64,000 bases of DNA from RGIG8124 sp045130665 (GTDB lineage: Bacteria; Bacillota; Clostridia; Christensenellales; CAG-917): the NCBI GenBank assembly GCA_045130665.1, contig JBGUQC010000002.1, positions 141,133 through 205,132 on the forward strand, read 5' to 3'. Under the pieces are notes generated by a model. The model was not told the DNA's origin and did no database searches. It was given only the letters and a program-made list of their open reading frames with translations. How positions within the stretch are numbered: position 1 is the first letter of the stretch; every line of letters begins with the position of its first letter. Both the position numbers and the translations under genes were made by a program. This document shows, piece by piece, positions 51,197-59,938 of this stretch.

Positions 51197-51512
51197 TGGT
51201 ATAGCTGTAGTAGGTGATAAAGATTCAGTTCTTGCATTCAAAGCTATAGGAATAGATGCCTATCCTGTAGATGGCGAAATGCAAGCAAGAAATGTTGTAA
51301 AGGAACTTGCAAGAAAGTATTCTGTAATATTCATTACAGATGCTATTGCAATGCAAATTGAGTCTTTATTAAAGAGATATAAAACACGTCCATATCCAGT
51401 AGTAGTTCCAATTCCATCAGCGGAAGGAAATACAGGATTTGGCATGTCAGGCATCAAGAGTGACGTAGAAAAAGCAATAGGATCCGATATAGTATTCGGA
51501 AAAGAGGAATAA
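51189..51512 (+). CDS. ntpG: V-type ATPase subunit F (NtpG)
   Basis: A 107-residue subunit F. It starts GIAVVGDKDSVLAFKAIGIDAYPV and has the typical Rossmann-like fold with YSVIFITDAIAMQI and PVVVPIPSAEGNTGFG. It is a central-stalk component that binds subunit D. In E. hirae nomenclature it is ntpG. Next gene begins 2 bp later. Confidence 0.93.
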   Translation: MRNGIAVVGDKDSVLAFKAIGIDAYPVDGEMQARNVVKELARKYSVIFITDAIAMQIESLLKRYKTRPYPVVVPIPSAEGNTGFGMSGIKSDVEKAIGSDIVFGKEE

Positions 51513-51514
51513 AA

Positions 51515-53281
51515 ATGGAAGCAGGAAGAATTGTAAAAGTTTCAGGACCATTGATAGTAGCAGAAGGTATGGCAAAATCCAAAATGTACGACGTTGTTCG
51601 TGTTTCGGATAAAAACCTTATCGGTGAAATCATTGAGTTAAGAGGGGATTTAGCATCTATCCAAGTTTACGAAGAGACAAGTGGAATCGGACCAGGCGAA
51701 GAAGTTGTTTCAACTGGTATGCCACTATCTGTTGAGTTAGGACCTGGAATCATCGAAGGTATTTATGATGGTATTCAACGTCCACTAGACAAGATTCGTG
51801 AAGTTAGCGGAGACAGAATTGATAGAGGTATTCAAGTTAACGCTATCGATAGAGAAAAAGTTTGGGATTTCGAACCAACTGTACAAAAGGGAGACAAGGT
51901 TTCTCAAGGTATGGTAATTGGTACTGTACAAGAAACAGAAGTTGTTCTTCATAAGATTATGATGCCAATTGGTTTAAGCGGTGAAATCGTAGAAATCAAG
52001 AAAGGTTCATTCAAAGTTGAAGATACTGTTGCAGTTGTTAAGGATGATAATGGAGTTAAACATAATGTTTGTATGTTACAAAAGTGGCCAGTTCGTAGAG
52101 GCAGACCATACATTGAAAAGTTATCTCCAAAGACACCATTAATCACAGGACAAAGAGTTATTGATACACTATTCCCAATTGCACGTGGTGGTGTAGCTGC
52201 AATTCCAGGACCATTCGGTAGTGGTAAAACAGTTGTTCAACACCAATTAGCAAAATGGGCAGACGCACAAATCGTTGTCTATATTGGTTGCGGTGAACGT
52301 GGAAACGAAATGACAGACGTTCTTAATGAATTCCCAGAATTAATAGACCCACATAGTGGAAAACCATTAATGAAGAGAACAGTTCTTATTGCTAATACCT
52401 CAGATATGCCTGTTGCGGCAAGAGAAGCTTCCATTTATACAGGTATTACAATAGCTGAATACTTCAGAGATATGGGTTATTCCGTAGCTATTATGGCAGA
52501 TAGTACATCTAGATGGGCAGAAGCACTTCGTGAAATGAGTGGACGTCTAGAAGAAATGCCTGGTGAAGAAGGTTATCCAGCATACCTTAGTTCAAGACTT
52601 GCAGAGTTCTATGAAAGAGCAGGACAGGTTAAAGTATTAGGTGGTAATGGTGTTGAAGGTTCCATTACAGCAATTGGTGCTGTATCACCTCCAGGAGGAG
52701 ACTTATCTGAACCAGTATCACAAGCAACACTTAGAATCGTTAAGGTATTCTGGGGACTTAGTGCATCACTTGCATATCAACGTCACTTCCCAGCAATAGA
52801 TTGGCTTGCATCTTATTCATTATATGCAGATAAGATGGAAGAATGGTATTCAGATGAATTAGGAGACGAATGGATGGCTTGTAGAGGCGCAGCAATGCGT
52901 ATATTACAAGAAGAAAGTTCCTTAAAGGAAATCGTTCAATTAGTTGGTATGGATGCTCTAGGACCAAATGACCGTCTCACAATGGAAACAGCAAAGGCAA
53001 TAAGAGAAGACTATCTCCACCAAAATGCTTTCCATGAGGTAGATACATATTCATCATTGAAGAAACAATTATTAATGATGAGACTTATTCTTGAATTTGA
53101 TGCTCTTGGAAGAGACCAATTAGATAAGAATGTTGATATCGAAGATATCATTGAGTTACCAATTCGTGAAAAGATTGGTAGAGCAAAGTATATCCCAGAA
53201 GATAGAATTGCTGAGTTCGATGATATATTCAAAGAAATGAAGAAAGAAATGCTTGCATTGTCAAACGAAGGAGAGATCTAA
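51515..53281 (+). CDS. ntpA: V-type ATPase catalytic subunit A
   Basis: A 588-residue catalytic subunit. The Walker A loop is GPFGSGKT (in AIPGPFGSGKTVVQHQL), followed by GCGERGNEMTDVL, and ADSTSRWAEALREMSGRL with the catalytic Glu-containing segment. The long non-homologous insert typical of A subunits is at about residues 110-200. It hydrolyses or makes ATP with subunit B in the head. The stop overlaps the start of ntpB by one base. Confidence 0.97.
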   Translation: MEAGRIVKVSGPLIVAEGMAKSKMYDVVRVSDKNLIGEIIELRGDLASIQVYEETSGIGPGEEVVSTGMPLSVELGPGIIEGIYDGIQRPLDKIREVSGDRIDRGIQVNAIDREKVWDFEPTVQKGDKVSQGMVIGTVQETEVVLHKIMMPIGLSGEIVEIKKGSFKVEDTVAVVKDDNGVKHNVCMLQKWPVRRGRPYIEKLSPKTPLITGQRVIDTLFPIARGGVAAIPGPFGSGKTVVQHQLAKWADAQIVVYIGCGERGNEMTDVLNEFPELIDPHSGKPLMKRTVLIANTSDMPVAAREASIYTGITIAEYFRDMGYSVAIMADSTSRWAEALREMSGRLEEMPGEEGYPAYLSSRLAEFYERAGQVKVLGGNGVEGSITAIGAVSPPGGDLSEPVSQATLRIVKVFWGLSASLAYQRHFPAIDWLASYSLYADKMEEWYSDELGDEWMACRGAAMRILQEESSLKEIVQLVGMDALGPNDRLTMETAKAIREDYLHQNAFHEVDTYSSLKKQLLMMRLILEFDALGRDQLDKNVDIEDIIELPIREKIGRAKYIPEDRIAEFDDIFKEMKKEMLALSNEGEI

Positions 53282-54669
53282 TGCTAAGAGAATATAATAC
53301 AATTAGAGAAATAGTTGGACCTTTAATGCTCGTTGAAGGAGTAGAAGGTGTTAAGTATGATGAACTAGTCGAAATTAGACAAGCAAATGGTGAAATCAGA
53401 CATGGTAAGGTCCTTGAAATAAACAGAGACAAAGCATTGGTTCAATTATATGAGCCATCTCAAGGTTTAGAAATTGCAACAGCAAAGGCAAGATTCTTAG
53501 GTCACTCATTAGAGTTGCCAGTATCTGAAGAAATGCTTGGTAGAGTATTTGATGGTATGGGTCATCCAAGAGATGGTGGCGCACCAATCATTCCAGACAT
53601 GAAATTAGATACAAATGGTAGACCTATTAACCCAGTTGCAAGAGACTATCCAAATGAGTTCATTCAAACAGGCGTTAGTGCAATTGATGGTCTTAATACT
53701 CTTGTTAGAGGACAAAAGTTGCCAGTATTCTCAGCATCTGGTCTTCCACATGCAGATTTAGCTGCACAAATTGCAAGACAAGCAAAGGTATTAAAAGCAG
53801 ATGAGAAATTCGCTGTTGTATTCGCAGCTGTTGGTATTACATTCGAAGAAGCAGACTTCTTCATCCAAGACTTTAGAAAGACTGGAGCTATTGAAAGAAG
53901 TGTAATATTCATTAACCTTGCAAATGACCCAGCTATTGAACGTGTTGCTACACCTCGTATGGCTTTAACTGCTGCTGAATATTTAGCATTTGAAAAAGGA
54001 ATGCACGTTCTTGTTATTACAACAGATATTACAAACTATGCTGAAGCATTAAGAGAAGTATCTGCTGCAAGAAAAGAAGTTCCAGGAAGAAGAGGATATC
54101 CAGGATATCTTTACACAGACTTAGCAACAATGTATGAAAGAGCAGGAAGAATTAGAGGTAAAGAAGGTTCTATTACCCAAATACCTATTCTTACCATGCC
54201 AGAAGAAGATAAGACACACCCAATTCCAGACCTTACAGGTTACATTACAGAAGGACAAATCATTCTTTCAAGAGAATTACACAAGAGAGGAGTTACACCA
54301 CCTATTGACGTTCTCCCATCTCTTAGCCGTTTGAAAGATAAAGGTATTGGTGTTGGAAAGACAAGAGAAGATCATGCAGACACAATGAACCAATTATTCA
54401 GCGCTTATGCACAAGGTAAAGAAGCAAAAGAATTAAGTGCTATTTTAGGTGAAAGTGCATTAACTGAAACAGATAAGAAGTTTGCAAGATTTGCTGAAGA
54501 ATTCGAAAAACAATATGTATCTCAAGGATTCACAAAGAATAGATCCATTGAAGAGACATTAGATTTAGGTTGGAAGTTATTAGGATTATTACCAAGAGGC
54601 GAATTAAAGAGAATTAAGGATGCATTCTTGGACAAGTATTATCCAACTCAACCAGAGGAAGAACAATAA
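53281..54669 (+). CDS. ntpB: V-type ATPase subunit B
   Basis: A 462-residue non-catalytic subunit B. In place of a Walker loop it has the degenerate VFSASGLPHADLAAQIARQA. Other marks are GVSAIDGLNTLVRGQK, TDITNYAEALREVSAARKEVPGRRGYPGYLYTDLA and ITQIPILTMPEEDKTHPIPDLTGYITEGQI-type sequence. It alternates with subunit A in the A3B3 head. Confidence 0.97.
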   Translation: MLREYNTIREIVGPLMLVEGVEGVKYDELVEIRQANGEIRHGKVLEINRDKALVQLYEPSQGLEIATAKARFLGHSLELPVSEEMLGRVFDGMGHPRDGGAPIIPDMKLDTNGRPINPVARDYPNEFIQTGVSAIDGLNTLVRGQKLPVFSASGLPHADLAAQIARQAKVLKADEKFAVVFAAVGITFEEADFFIQDFRKTGAIERSVIFINLANDPAIERVATPRMALTAAEYLAFEKGMHVLVITTDITNYAEALREVSAARKEVPGRRGYPGYLYTDLATMYERAGRIRGKEGSITQIPILTMPEEDKTHPIPDLTGYITEGQIILSRELHKRGVTPPIDVLPSLSRLKDKGIGVGKTREDHADTMNQLFSAYAQGKEAKELSAILGESALTETDKKFARFAEEFEKQYVSQGFTKNRSIEETLDLGWKLLGLLPRGELKRIKDAFLDKYYPTQPEEEQ

Positions 54670-54672
54670 CAT

Positions 54673-55308
54673 ATGTCTAGACTAAATGTTAATCCTACCA
54701 GAATGGAATTAAGACGTTTAAGAACACGTCTTAAAACCGCAACTAGAGGACACAAACTCTTAAAGGACAAATCAGATGAAATGATTCGTCGTTTCTTGCT
54801 TTATGTTCGCGAGAACAAGAAGTTAAGAGAAGAGATTGAAAAAGAATTACAAGGTGCTTTATCTTCCTTTATGCTTGCACGTGCAGTAACTTCAGATGCA
54901 GTTATTGAAGAAGCAATTGCAATGCCAGCAGCAAAGGTGGAATTAAAGACTAGCACGCAAAATGTAATGAGTGTAGATTGTCCTGTGTTTGAAATAATTG
55001 GTGGGGATGCAAAAGAAAAATACCCATATTCATTCGCATCTGTTTCATCCGAACTAGATGAATCTATTGCAACAATGTCCACAATGCTCACAAAATTACT
55101 TAAACTTGCAGAAATTGAAAAGACATGTAATATGCTTGCAGATGAAATTGAAAAGAATAGAAGAAGAGTAAATGCTCTAGAATATGTTATGATTCCACAA
55201 CTTCAAGAAACAATAAAATACATCACAATGAAGTTGGATGAAAACGAAAGAGGCGCAACAATTAGATTGATGAAAGTTAAGTCAATGATTGATGAGCGTA
55301 ATAAATAA
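54673..55308 (+). CDS. ntpD: V-type ATPase subunit D
   Basis: A 211-residue subunit D. It starts with NPTRMELRRLRTRLKTATRGHKLLKDKSDEM, the signature helix, and ends with another long helix (ENERGATIRLMKVKSMIDE). It is the central shaft equivalent to F1 gamma. It is the last gene of the operon, 4 bp after ntpB, followed by a terminator. Confidence 0.96.
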   Translation: MSRLNVNPTRMELRRLRTRLKTATRGHKLLKDKSDEMIRRFLLYVRENKKLREEIEKELQGALSSFMLARAVTSDAVIEEAIAMPAAKVELKTSTQNVMSVDCPVFEIIGGDAKEKYPYSFASVSSELDESIATMSTMLTKLLKLAEIEKTCNMLADEIEKNRRRVNALEYVMIPQLQETIKYITMKLDENERGATIRLMKVKSMIDERNK

Positions 55309-55310
55309 TA

Positions 55311-55341
55311 AAAAAGGGGCGAGTTAATCGCCCTTTATTTT
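55311..55341. terminator. Bidirectional terminator after the V-ATPase operon
   Basis: GGGCGA (55317-55322) pairs with TCGCCC (55328-55333), with A-run and T-run on the flanks. The queH stop codon lies at its edge. Confidence 0.9.
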
Positions 55342-55934
55342 TATAATCTGCAACCGCAATAGCTCTGCCTATATATGCCAAGTTCGGCACATAGTTGAAT
55401 GGATTTAAGATATCCATTCTTCTTTTTAAAATTAGAATCCAAATACTTAGTACCAGTAAGCATACCAGCTTGTCTACCAATTGAGTTAATAAGCTCAGCA
55501 TTCTTGTGTGGGCTTACAGTTAAAGTAGTGGTGAAGAAATCGAAGCCATTAGTTGCCTCGTGAGCGGTTTTGTTTAATCTATGATTAAAACATATAGCAC
55601 ATCTGTCACCGCCCTCAGGACACTTCTCATAGCCTTTAACAAGGTCTAGAAACTCATTTGTGGATTGATCTGGAATAATTAATTTAACCTCAGGATACTT
55701 TGCTATGAGTTTATCAAATTCTGCTGCACGCTTTTGCCATTCTTCATCTGGCATAATGTTTGGGTTGTAATAGTATAAGGTGATATCGAAGTATGGGTAC
55801 AAATAATCCACACAATATGTAGAACATGGTGCACAACATGCATGCATCAATAATTTAGGCTTTTTAAATGTTCCTAAACTCTGCAGATGAGCAATCTCAT
55901 CTTCAATTGTGTAAATATCTAATTTATCTTCCAT
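55341..55934 (-). CDS. queH: Epoxyqueuosine reductase QueH
   Basis: A 197-residue QueH (former DUF208). The N-terminal metal motif is HACCAPCSTYC, with LYYYNPNIMPDEEW. Then KCPEGGDRCAICFNHRLNKTA and the C-terminal RQSYCGCRL supply further cysteines for the Fe-S cluster/metal site. It reduces epoxyqueuosine to queuosine in tRNA and replaces the unrelated QueG. It is coupled to the upstream gene by a TAATG overlap. Confidence 0.93.
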   Translation of the reverse strand: MEDKLDIYTIEDEIAHLQSLGTFKKPKLLMHACCAPCSTYCVDYLYPYFDITLYYYNPNIMPDEEWQKRAAEFDKLIAKYPEVKLIIPDQSTNEFLDLVKGYEKCPEGGDRCAICFNHRLNKTAHEATNGFDFFTTTLTVSPHKNAELINSIGRQAGMLTGTKYLDSNFKKKNGYLKSIQLCAELGIYRQSYCGCRL

Positions 55935-56638
55935 TACATCACCATAGATAAAACTATAAATACTTGTCCTAGATAGTATAGCACTAAAATTGCTGGGAAT
56001 ACATACTTTCTTTGATTATGTATTGCTTTATTGAAGTTAACTAAACTTAATAACACATCACTGCCCAAGAATAGTGTTGCTCCAACAAGAGCATATACAC
56101 CATTTGCTATGCCACCAACGGCAAATAAGTTTATAGCACATCCTAGCATTAAAAATACAACGCCAGAGTATATTAATGTGCCAATTATTGTAACTAAATT
56201 GTCTGGTTTTAATACTTTTATGAGCACTAAAAATGCCATAATTATTATGCCACTTATAGGTGCAAAAACTATAAATACACTTATCTTGAATGAAGATAAT
56301 AGGAAAGCGACATTATATAAAACATGTGTGCAAACGAATGCAAGTAGTCCTAAACCACTAAAAATATCTCTTGTTTTTCCTTTAGCAAATTCACTCAAGA
56401 ATACATCACCAAGTAGTGCAGTAACAACACCAACAAGAACTAAAATCTTTGGATCATTCCAGTAATTATCTTTGCAGAATATTAAAATACAGCCAATTAG
56501 AATGCAGAAACTTGCACTTGCTTTAAAGATAGTCTTTAAAAGCATCTTTTGTTTAACATCAAAAAAACATGTACAAATAATACATGGAAGAGCTAAAGCA
56601 AAGAAGATAATTGAACAAATAAATAGTGAATTTTCCAT
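55934..56638 (-). CDS. YhhN/TMEM86-type lysoplasmalogenase
   Basis: A 234-residue multipass protein with about eight spans. Family landmarks are LVGVVTALLGDVFLSEF, GLLAFVCTHVLYNVAF and GATLFLGSDVLLSLV. Members hydrolyse the vinyl-ether bond of lysoplasmalogens. Clostridia do make plasmalogens, so the role fits. The start is placed at the ATG 56638; a TTG at 56653 in the same frame has no more support. Neither has a ribosome site; a TG-A-TAAGAT -10 ends about 16 nt before the ATG. Confidence 0.82.
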   Translation of the reverse strand: MENSLFICSIIFFALALPCIICTCFFDVKQKMLLKTIFKASASFCILIGCILIFCKDNYWNDPKILVLVGVVTALLGDVFLSEFAKGKTRDIFSGLGLLAFVCTHVLYNVAFLLSSFKISVFIVFAPISGIIIMAFLVLIKVLKPDNLVTIIGTLIYSGVVFLMLGCAINLFAVGGIANGVYALVGATLFLGSDVLLSLVNFNKAIHNQRKYVFPAILVLYYLGQVFIVLSMVM

Positions 56639-56670
56639 AATTTTTGTTAACAATATCTTATCACAAATAA

Positions 56671-56700
56671 TTGAAGAAAATAAATAGTTTATGATATACT
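56671..56700 (+). promoter_or_regulatory. Promoter of the ABC transporter operon
   Basis: TTGAAG (56671-56676), 18 bp and TATACT (56695-56700), preceded by TGA as an extended -10. It is back to back with the queH-side genes. Confidence 0.65.
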
Positions 56701-56730
56701 CGGTATATCATTATGAGGAGCAACCTATTT

Positions 56731-57495
56731 ATGGAAGAAGAGAAAGAAGTTTTAACAGAAGAAACAACTGATTCAGTTAGTGAATCAGAAGTAAAAGAAG
56801 GACTCGGCGAAGTAGTTCTTTCTGCAACCAATATCAGAAAGACCTTTGATGGCCCAGTTCCAACAGAAGTATTAAAAGGTATTGATTTTGAAGTCCGCGA
56901 AGGTGAATTCGTAGCTATCTTAGGTGAAAGTGGATCAGGTAAATCTACATTCTTATATTGCTTAGCTGGAATTGAAACACCAACTGAAGGACAAATCTTA
57001 ATTGGTGGAAAAGATATCACTAAATTAACTGATGATGAAATGGCAAAGATGAGAAGAACATATTTCTCATTCGTTTATCAATCATATAATTTGGTTCCAA
57101 ACCTTACAACAAGAGAGAATGTTATCCTACCAATGGCATTAGATGGAATGAAAGAAGCTCAATATAAAGACCAAACCCAAGAAATCATGGATTATCTTAA
57201 TATCACAAGAAGAGCTAACAACTATCCAAAGTCATTATCTGGTGGTGAACAACAAAGAGTTGCTATTGCAAGAGCATTAGTAATTTCTCCAAAATTAGTA
57301 TTCATGGATGAACCAACTGGAGCATTAGATAGTATCAGAGGTGCTCAAGTTATGGAATTATTAACAAAGATCAACAAAGAAAAGGGTGTTGCACTTGTTA
57401 TGGTTACTCACTCAAGCGACCATGCTCAATATGCAAAGAGAATAGTTAGATTAAAGGACGGAGTTATAATCGATGACAGCAAAACTGGCAATTAG
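56731..57495 (+). CDS. ABC transporter ATP-binding protein (MacB/LolD type)
   Basis: A 254-residue ATPase. Walker A is GESGSGKST, the signature LSGGEQQRVAIARAL, Walker B FMDEPTGALDS and the H-loop VMVTHSSDH. An acidic ~22-residue N-terminal extension precedes the ABC domain. Start 56731 is chosen with GAGGAG (56715-56720) 10 nt upstream; an in-frame ATG at 56713 overlaps that site. It overlaps the permease gene by 23 bp. It is a type VII (mechanotransmission) ABC ATPase. Confidence 0.93.
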   Translation: MEEEKEVLTEETTDSVSESEVKEGLGEVVLSATNIRKTFDGPVPTEVLKGIDFEVREGEFVAILGESGSGKSTFLYCLAGIETPTEGQILIGGKDITKLTDDEMAKMRRTYFSFVYQSYNLVPNLTTRENVILPMALDGMKEAQYKDQTQEIMDYLNITRRANNYPKSLSGGEQQRVAIARALVISPKLVFMDEPTGALDSIRGAQVMELLTKINKEKGVALVMVTHSSDHAQYAKRIVRLKDGVIIDDSKTGN

Positions 57496-59938
57496 AAATG
57501 TTACTTCTAAGATTGGAAGAACTATTGCCACAGCTGTAGCTATTGCTATTGCAGTTGGAGCAATATTCCTTATCCTTTCTTTCAAGAGCACCATTTTCAA
57601 CTTCTTATTAGTTAGAGGTTCAGCAGATTCTTCAGCAGAGCATGGAGTTCATATTTCATATTCTGCAAGTGGCGATAAGACTATTACGTTAGAAACTGTT
57701 GATGCTCATACTGAAACAGTTGGACACTCAGTAGGAACATTGGAATTCTACTGGTTATATGGTAATGAGTATGTAAACTTACGTGGTTTTGAACCAGGTG
57801 AGATAGCAAGTCTTAACAAAATTGATGTTTTATACGGAAATTTGGAAGACGTATATCAATATGAAGATAATGTAATTATCTCAAAGAGCGCAGCACTTCA
57901 TTTTGGATTAAAAGTCGGTAGCGGTATGCAAATGACTGGTATGAACAAATCAGTTCATACATTTACTGTTGCTGCTATTGCTGATGATACAGGATACTTT
58001 GCAGGTGGTGGTCCATACCCAATCCTTGCAGACGTTAGAGGCGTTTCAAGATTGATTGTAGGTTTTGGAGCAGAAATCTATAACAATATTTTTGTTCAAG
58101 CTAAAGATGGCGTATCTAATGATGATTTAATGAAAGATCTAACAGCAGATCCAAAGCTCGCAAACTTATTGGTTTCTTTAACAGTAGACAAGGCAAAAAT
58201 AGATCAAAATGCAACAAGTTTCTCTGCAATTATTTCAATTATTGGTATTGCAGTTATGATTCTTGCAGTATTAGGTATTGCAGTTATCTTGCTCTTATCT
58301 GTTAACGAAAAGAGAGATTACATTGGGAAGATGTCTATCATTGGTGCAAGCAGAAAGCAAATTGCACAAATATTTGTTATTGAGACTGTATTGGTTGCTC
58401 TATTTGGTCTCGTATTAGGTGTTGGATTTGCAGCTGGCTTATATGCATTAATTTTATTCGCATTAACCGGTGGATTATCTGCATTTGAGATCGTTGCTTG
58501 GAAGATGATAGTTTGTTTGGCTGTGGCATTTGTTGTAACAGTCGCATTCTCATTATTCCCAATCTTTAAAGCATTTAGAGGTTCAATTAGAGATAGCTTT
58601 GTTGATGTTGAAAAGAAATCACCAAAGAAACTTATATTCCTTGGCGTTGTTGGTTTCTTATGGGCAGTAACATTTGTTTTAAGTTATTTAGTACAACCAG
58701 TTGCTGGATATATGGGATTAGCCGCAATGTTACTTGGTATCTTGTTATTAATCGTTGGTGCTCCTATGGCATTGGTTGCAATAACCGGAGCAATATCTAA
58801 AAAGAAAGATTGCAAGATAGAAGTTAAGATGGCATCGGTTGGTGTCTCCAGAAATAAGCAAGGACAACAAGCTGGTAGATTATTAGTTATTGGTTTAATT
58901 GTTGCAATGCTTATGTTTACAGCATGGAGAATGACATCTTCTGTATTCACAGGCTATATTGACCAAATGTCAAATATGGTAACAGTTGCTAACATTAAAG
59001 AAAGTGACGTGGACGTACTTAAAGATACAGAAGGCGTTGATGATATAAGAGCTTTAGTTTGGGGTAGAGGCAGCGTAGAATTTAATAACAAAGAATTATC
59101 TATTAACTTTGTTGCCACAGATGGTGTTTTAGAGTTATTAGAAGGAAATATTGATTGTATTACAAGCAAAGAAGATATCGAACAAAAACTCGCAACAGAT
59201 AAACCATATATTTTCTTGGATTTAGCTATGCAAAAAGTATATGGTGTTAAACAAGGCGATAAGATTCCAGTTATTTATAACGGAAAGGAAGCTGAGTTTG
59301 AAGTTGGTGGTATAACATCTTCGATGTTATTTGTCGGAAAATATGCAATAGTTTCATCTTCTGCTATGAAAGCAGCATTTAATGCTGATCCAAATATCAT
59401 TATGATAAGATGTAAATCAGGAGTGGATCCAGAATCTGTTGTTGGTTTAATCCGAAGCGAATATGCAGGATCACACAACTACTATGCATTATCTATTACA
59501 ACCGCATACTCATTCGATATCAAATTCGTAAATCACTTATTCTTAATGATTGGTATCCTTGCAATTATCATTTCATTAATGGCCGTTATCTCACTTTCTG
59601 CAACAGATATGGTTGCACATGGTGTAAGATTGCCAGAAAGACAAACATTATTAATTGCAGGTATGTCAAAGAAAGCATTATTTAGATCCGAGTTTATAGA
59701 ACATATTCTCCTTGCTGGAATTATAGTTGCATTTGCATTTGTAGGAACATTTATTACATATGCAGCTCTATTAAATGCAATTATCTTATTTGGTATGTAC
59801 ATTTCAACCGCATGGAGCATATTCTTCCAAAACTTCTGGATTGTAATTGTCGTTGCATTTGGAATGAGTGCATTCTATACAATGTTGCCATTTATTTTTG
59901 GCTACAAGAAGCAATATAAGTTGAGGGCAAAACTATGA
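57473..59938 (+). CDS. ABC transporter permease, FtsX-like, ten spans
   Basis: An 821-residue permease. The N-terminal span is followed by a ~220-residue extracytoplasmic MacB-like domain. Three spans of an FtsX-type core follow (SIIGIAVMILAVLGIAVILLL, FVIETVLVALFGLVLGV, LAVAFVVTVAFSLFPIFKAF), then a central pair, a seventh, a second ~200-residue extracytoplasmic domain and three more spans. Ten spans in all, like BceB-type proteins. It would move or sense a substrate at the outer face; the substrate is not indicated. It overlaps the downstream lipoprotein start by 4 bp (ATGA). Confidence 0.88.
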   Translation: MTAKLAIRNVTSKIGRTIATAVAIAIAVGAIFLILSFKSTIFNFLLVRGSADSSAEHGVHISYSASGDKTITLETVDAHTETVGHSVGTLEFYWLYGNEYVNLRGFEPGEIASLNKIDVLYGNLEDVYQYEDNVIISKSAALHFGLKVGSGMQMTGMNKSVHTFTVAAIADDTGYFAGGGPYPILADVRGVSRLIVGFGAEIYNNIFVQAKDGVSNDDLMKDLTADPKLANLLVSLTVDKAKIDQNATSFSAIISIIGIAVMILAVLGIAVILLLSVNEKRDYIGKMSIIGASRKQIAQIFVIETVLVALFGLVLGVGFAAGLYALILFALTGGLSAFEIVAWKMIVCLAVAFVVTVAFSLFPIFKAFRGSIRDSFVDVEKKSPKKLIFLGVVGFLWAVTFVLSYLVQPVAGYMGLAAMLLGILLLIVGAPMALVAITGAISKKKDCKIEVKMASVGVSRNKQGQQAGRLLVIGLIVAMLMFTAWRMTSSVFTGYIDQMSNMVTVANIKESDVDVLKDTEGVDDIRALVWGRGSVEFNNKELSINFVATDGVLELLEGNIDCITSKEDIEQKLATDKPYIFLDLAMQKVYGVKQGDKIPVIYNGKEAEFEVGGITSSMLFVGKYAIVSSSAMKAAFNADPNIIMIRCKSGVDPESVVGLIRSEYAGSHNYYALSITTAYSFDIKFVNHLFLMIGILAIIISLMAVISLSATDMVAHGVRLPERQTLLIAGMSKKALFRSEFIEHILLAGIIVAFAFVGTFITYAALLNAIILFGMYISTAWSIFFQNFWIVIVVAFGMSAFYTMLPFIFGYKKQYKLRAKL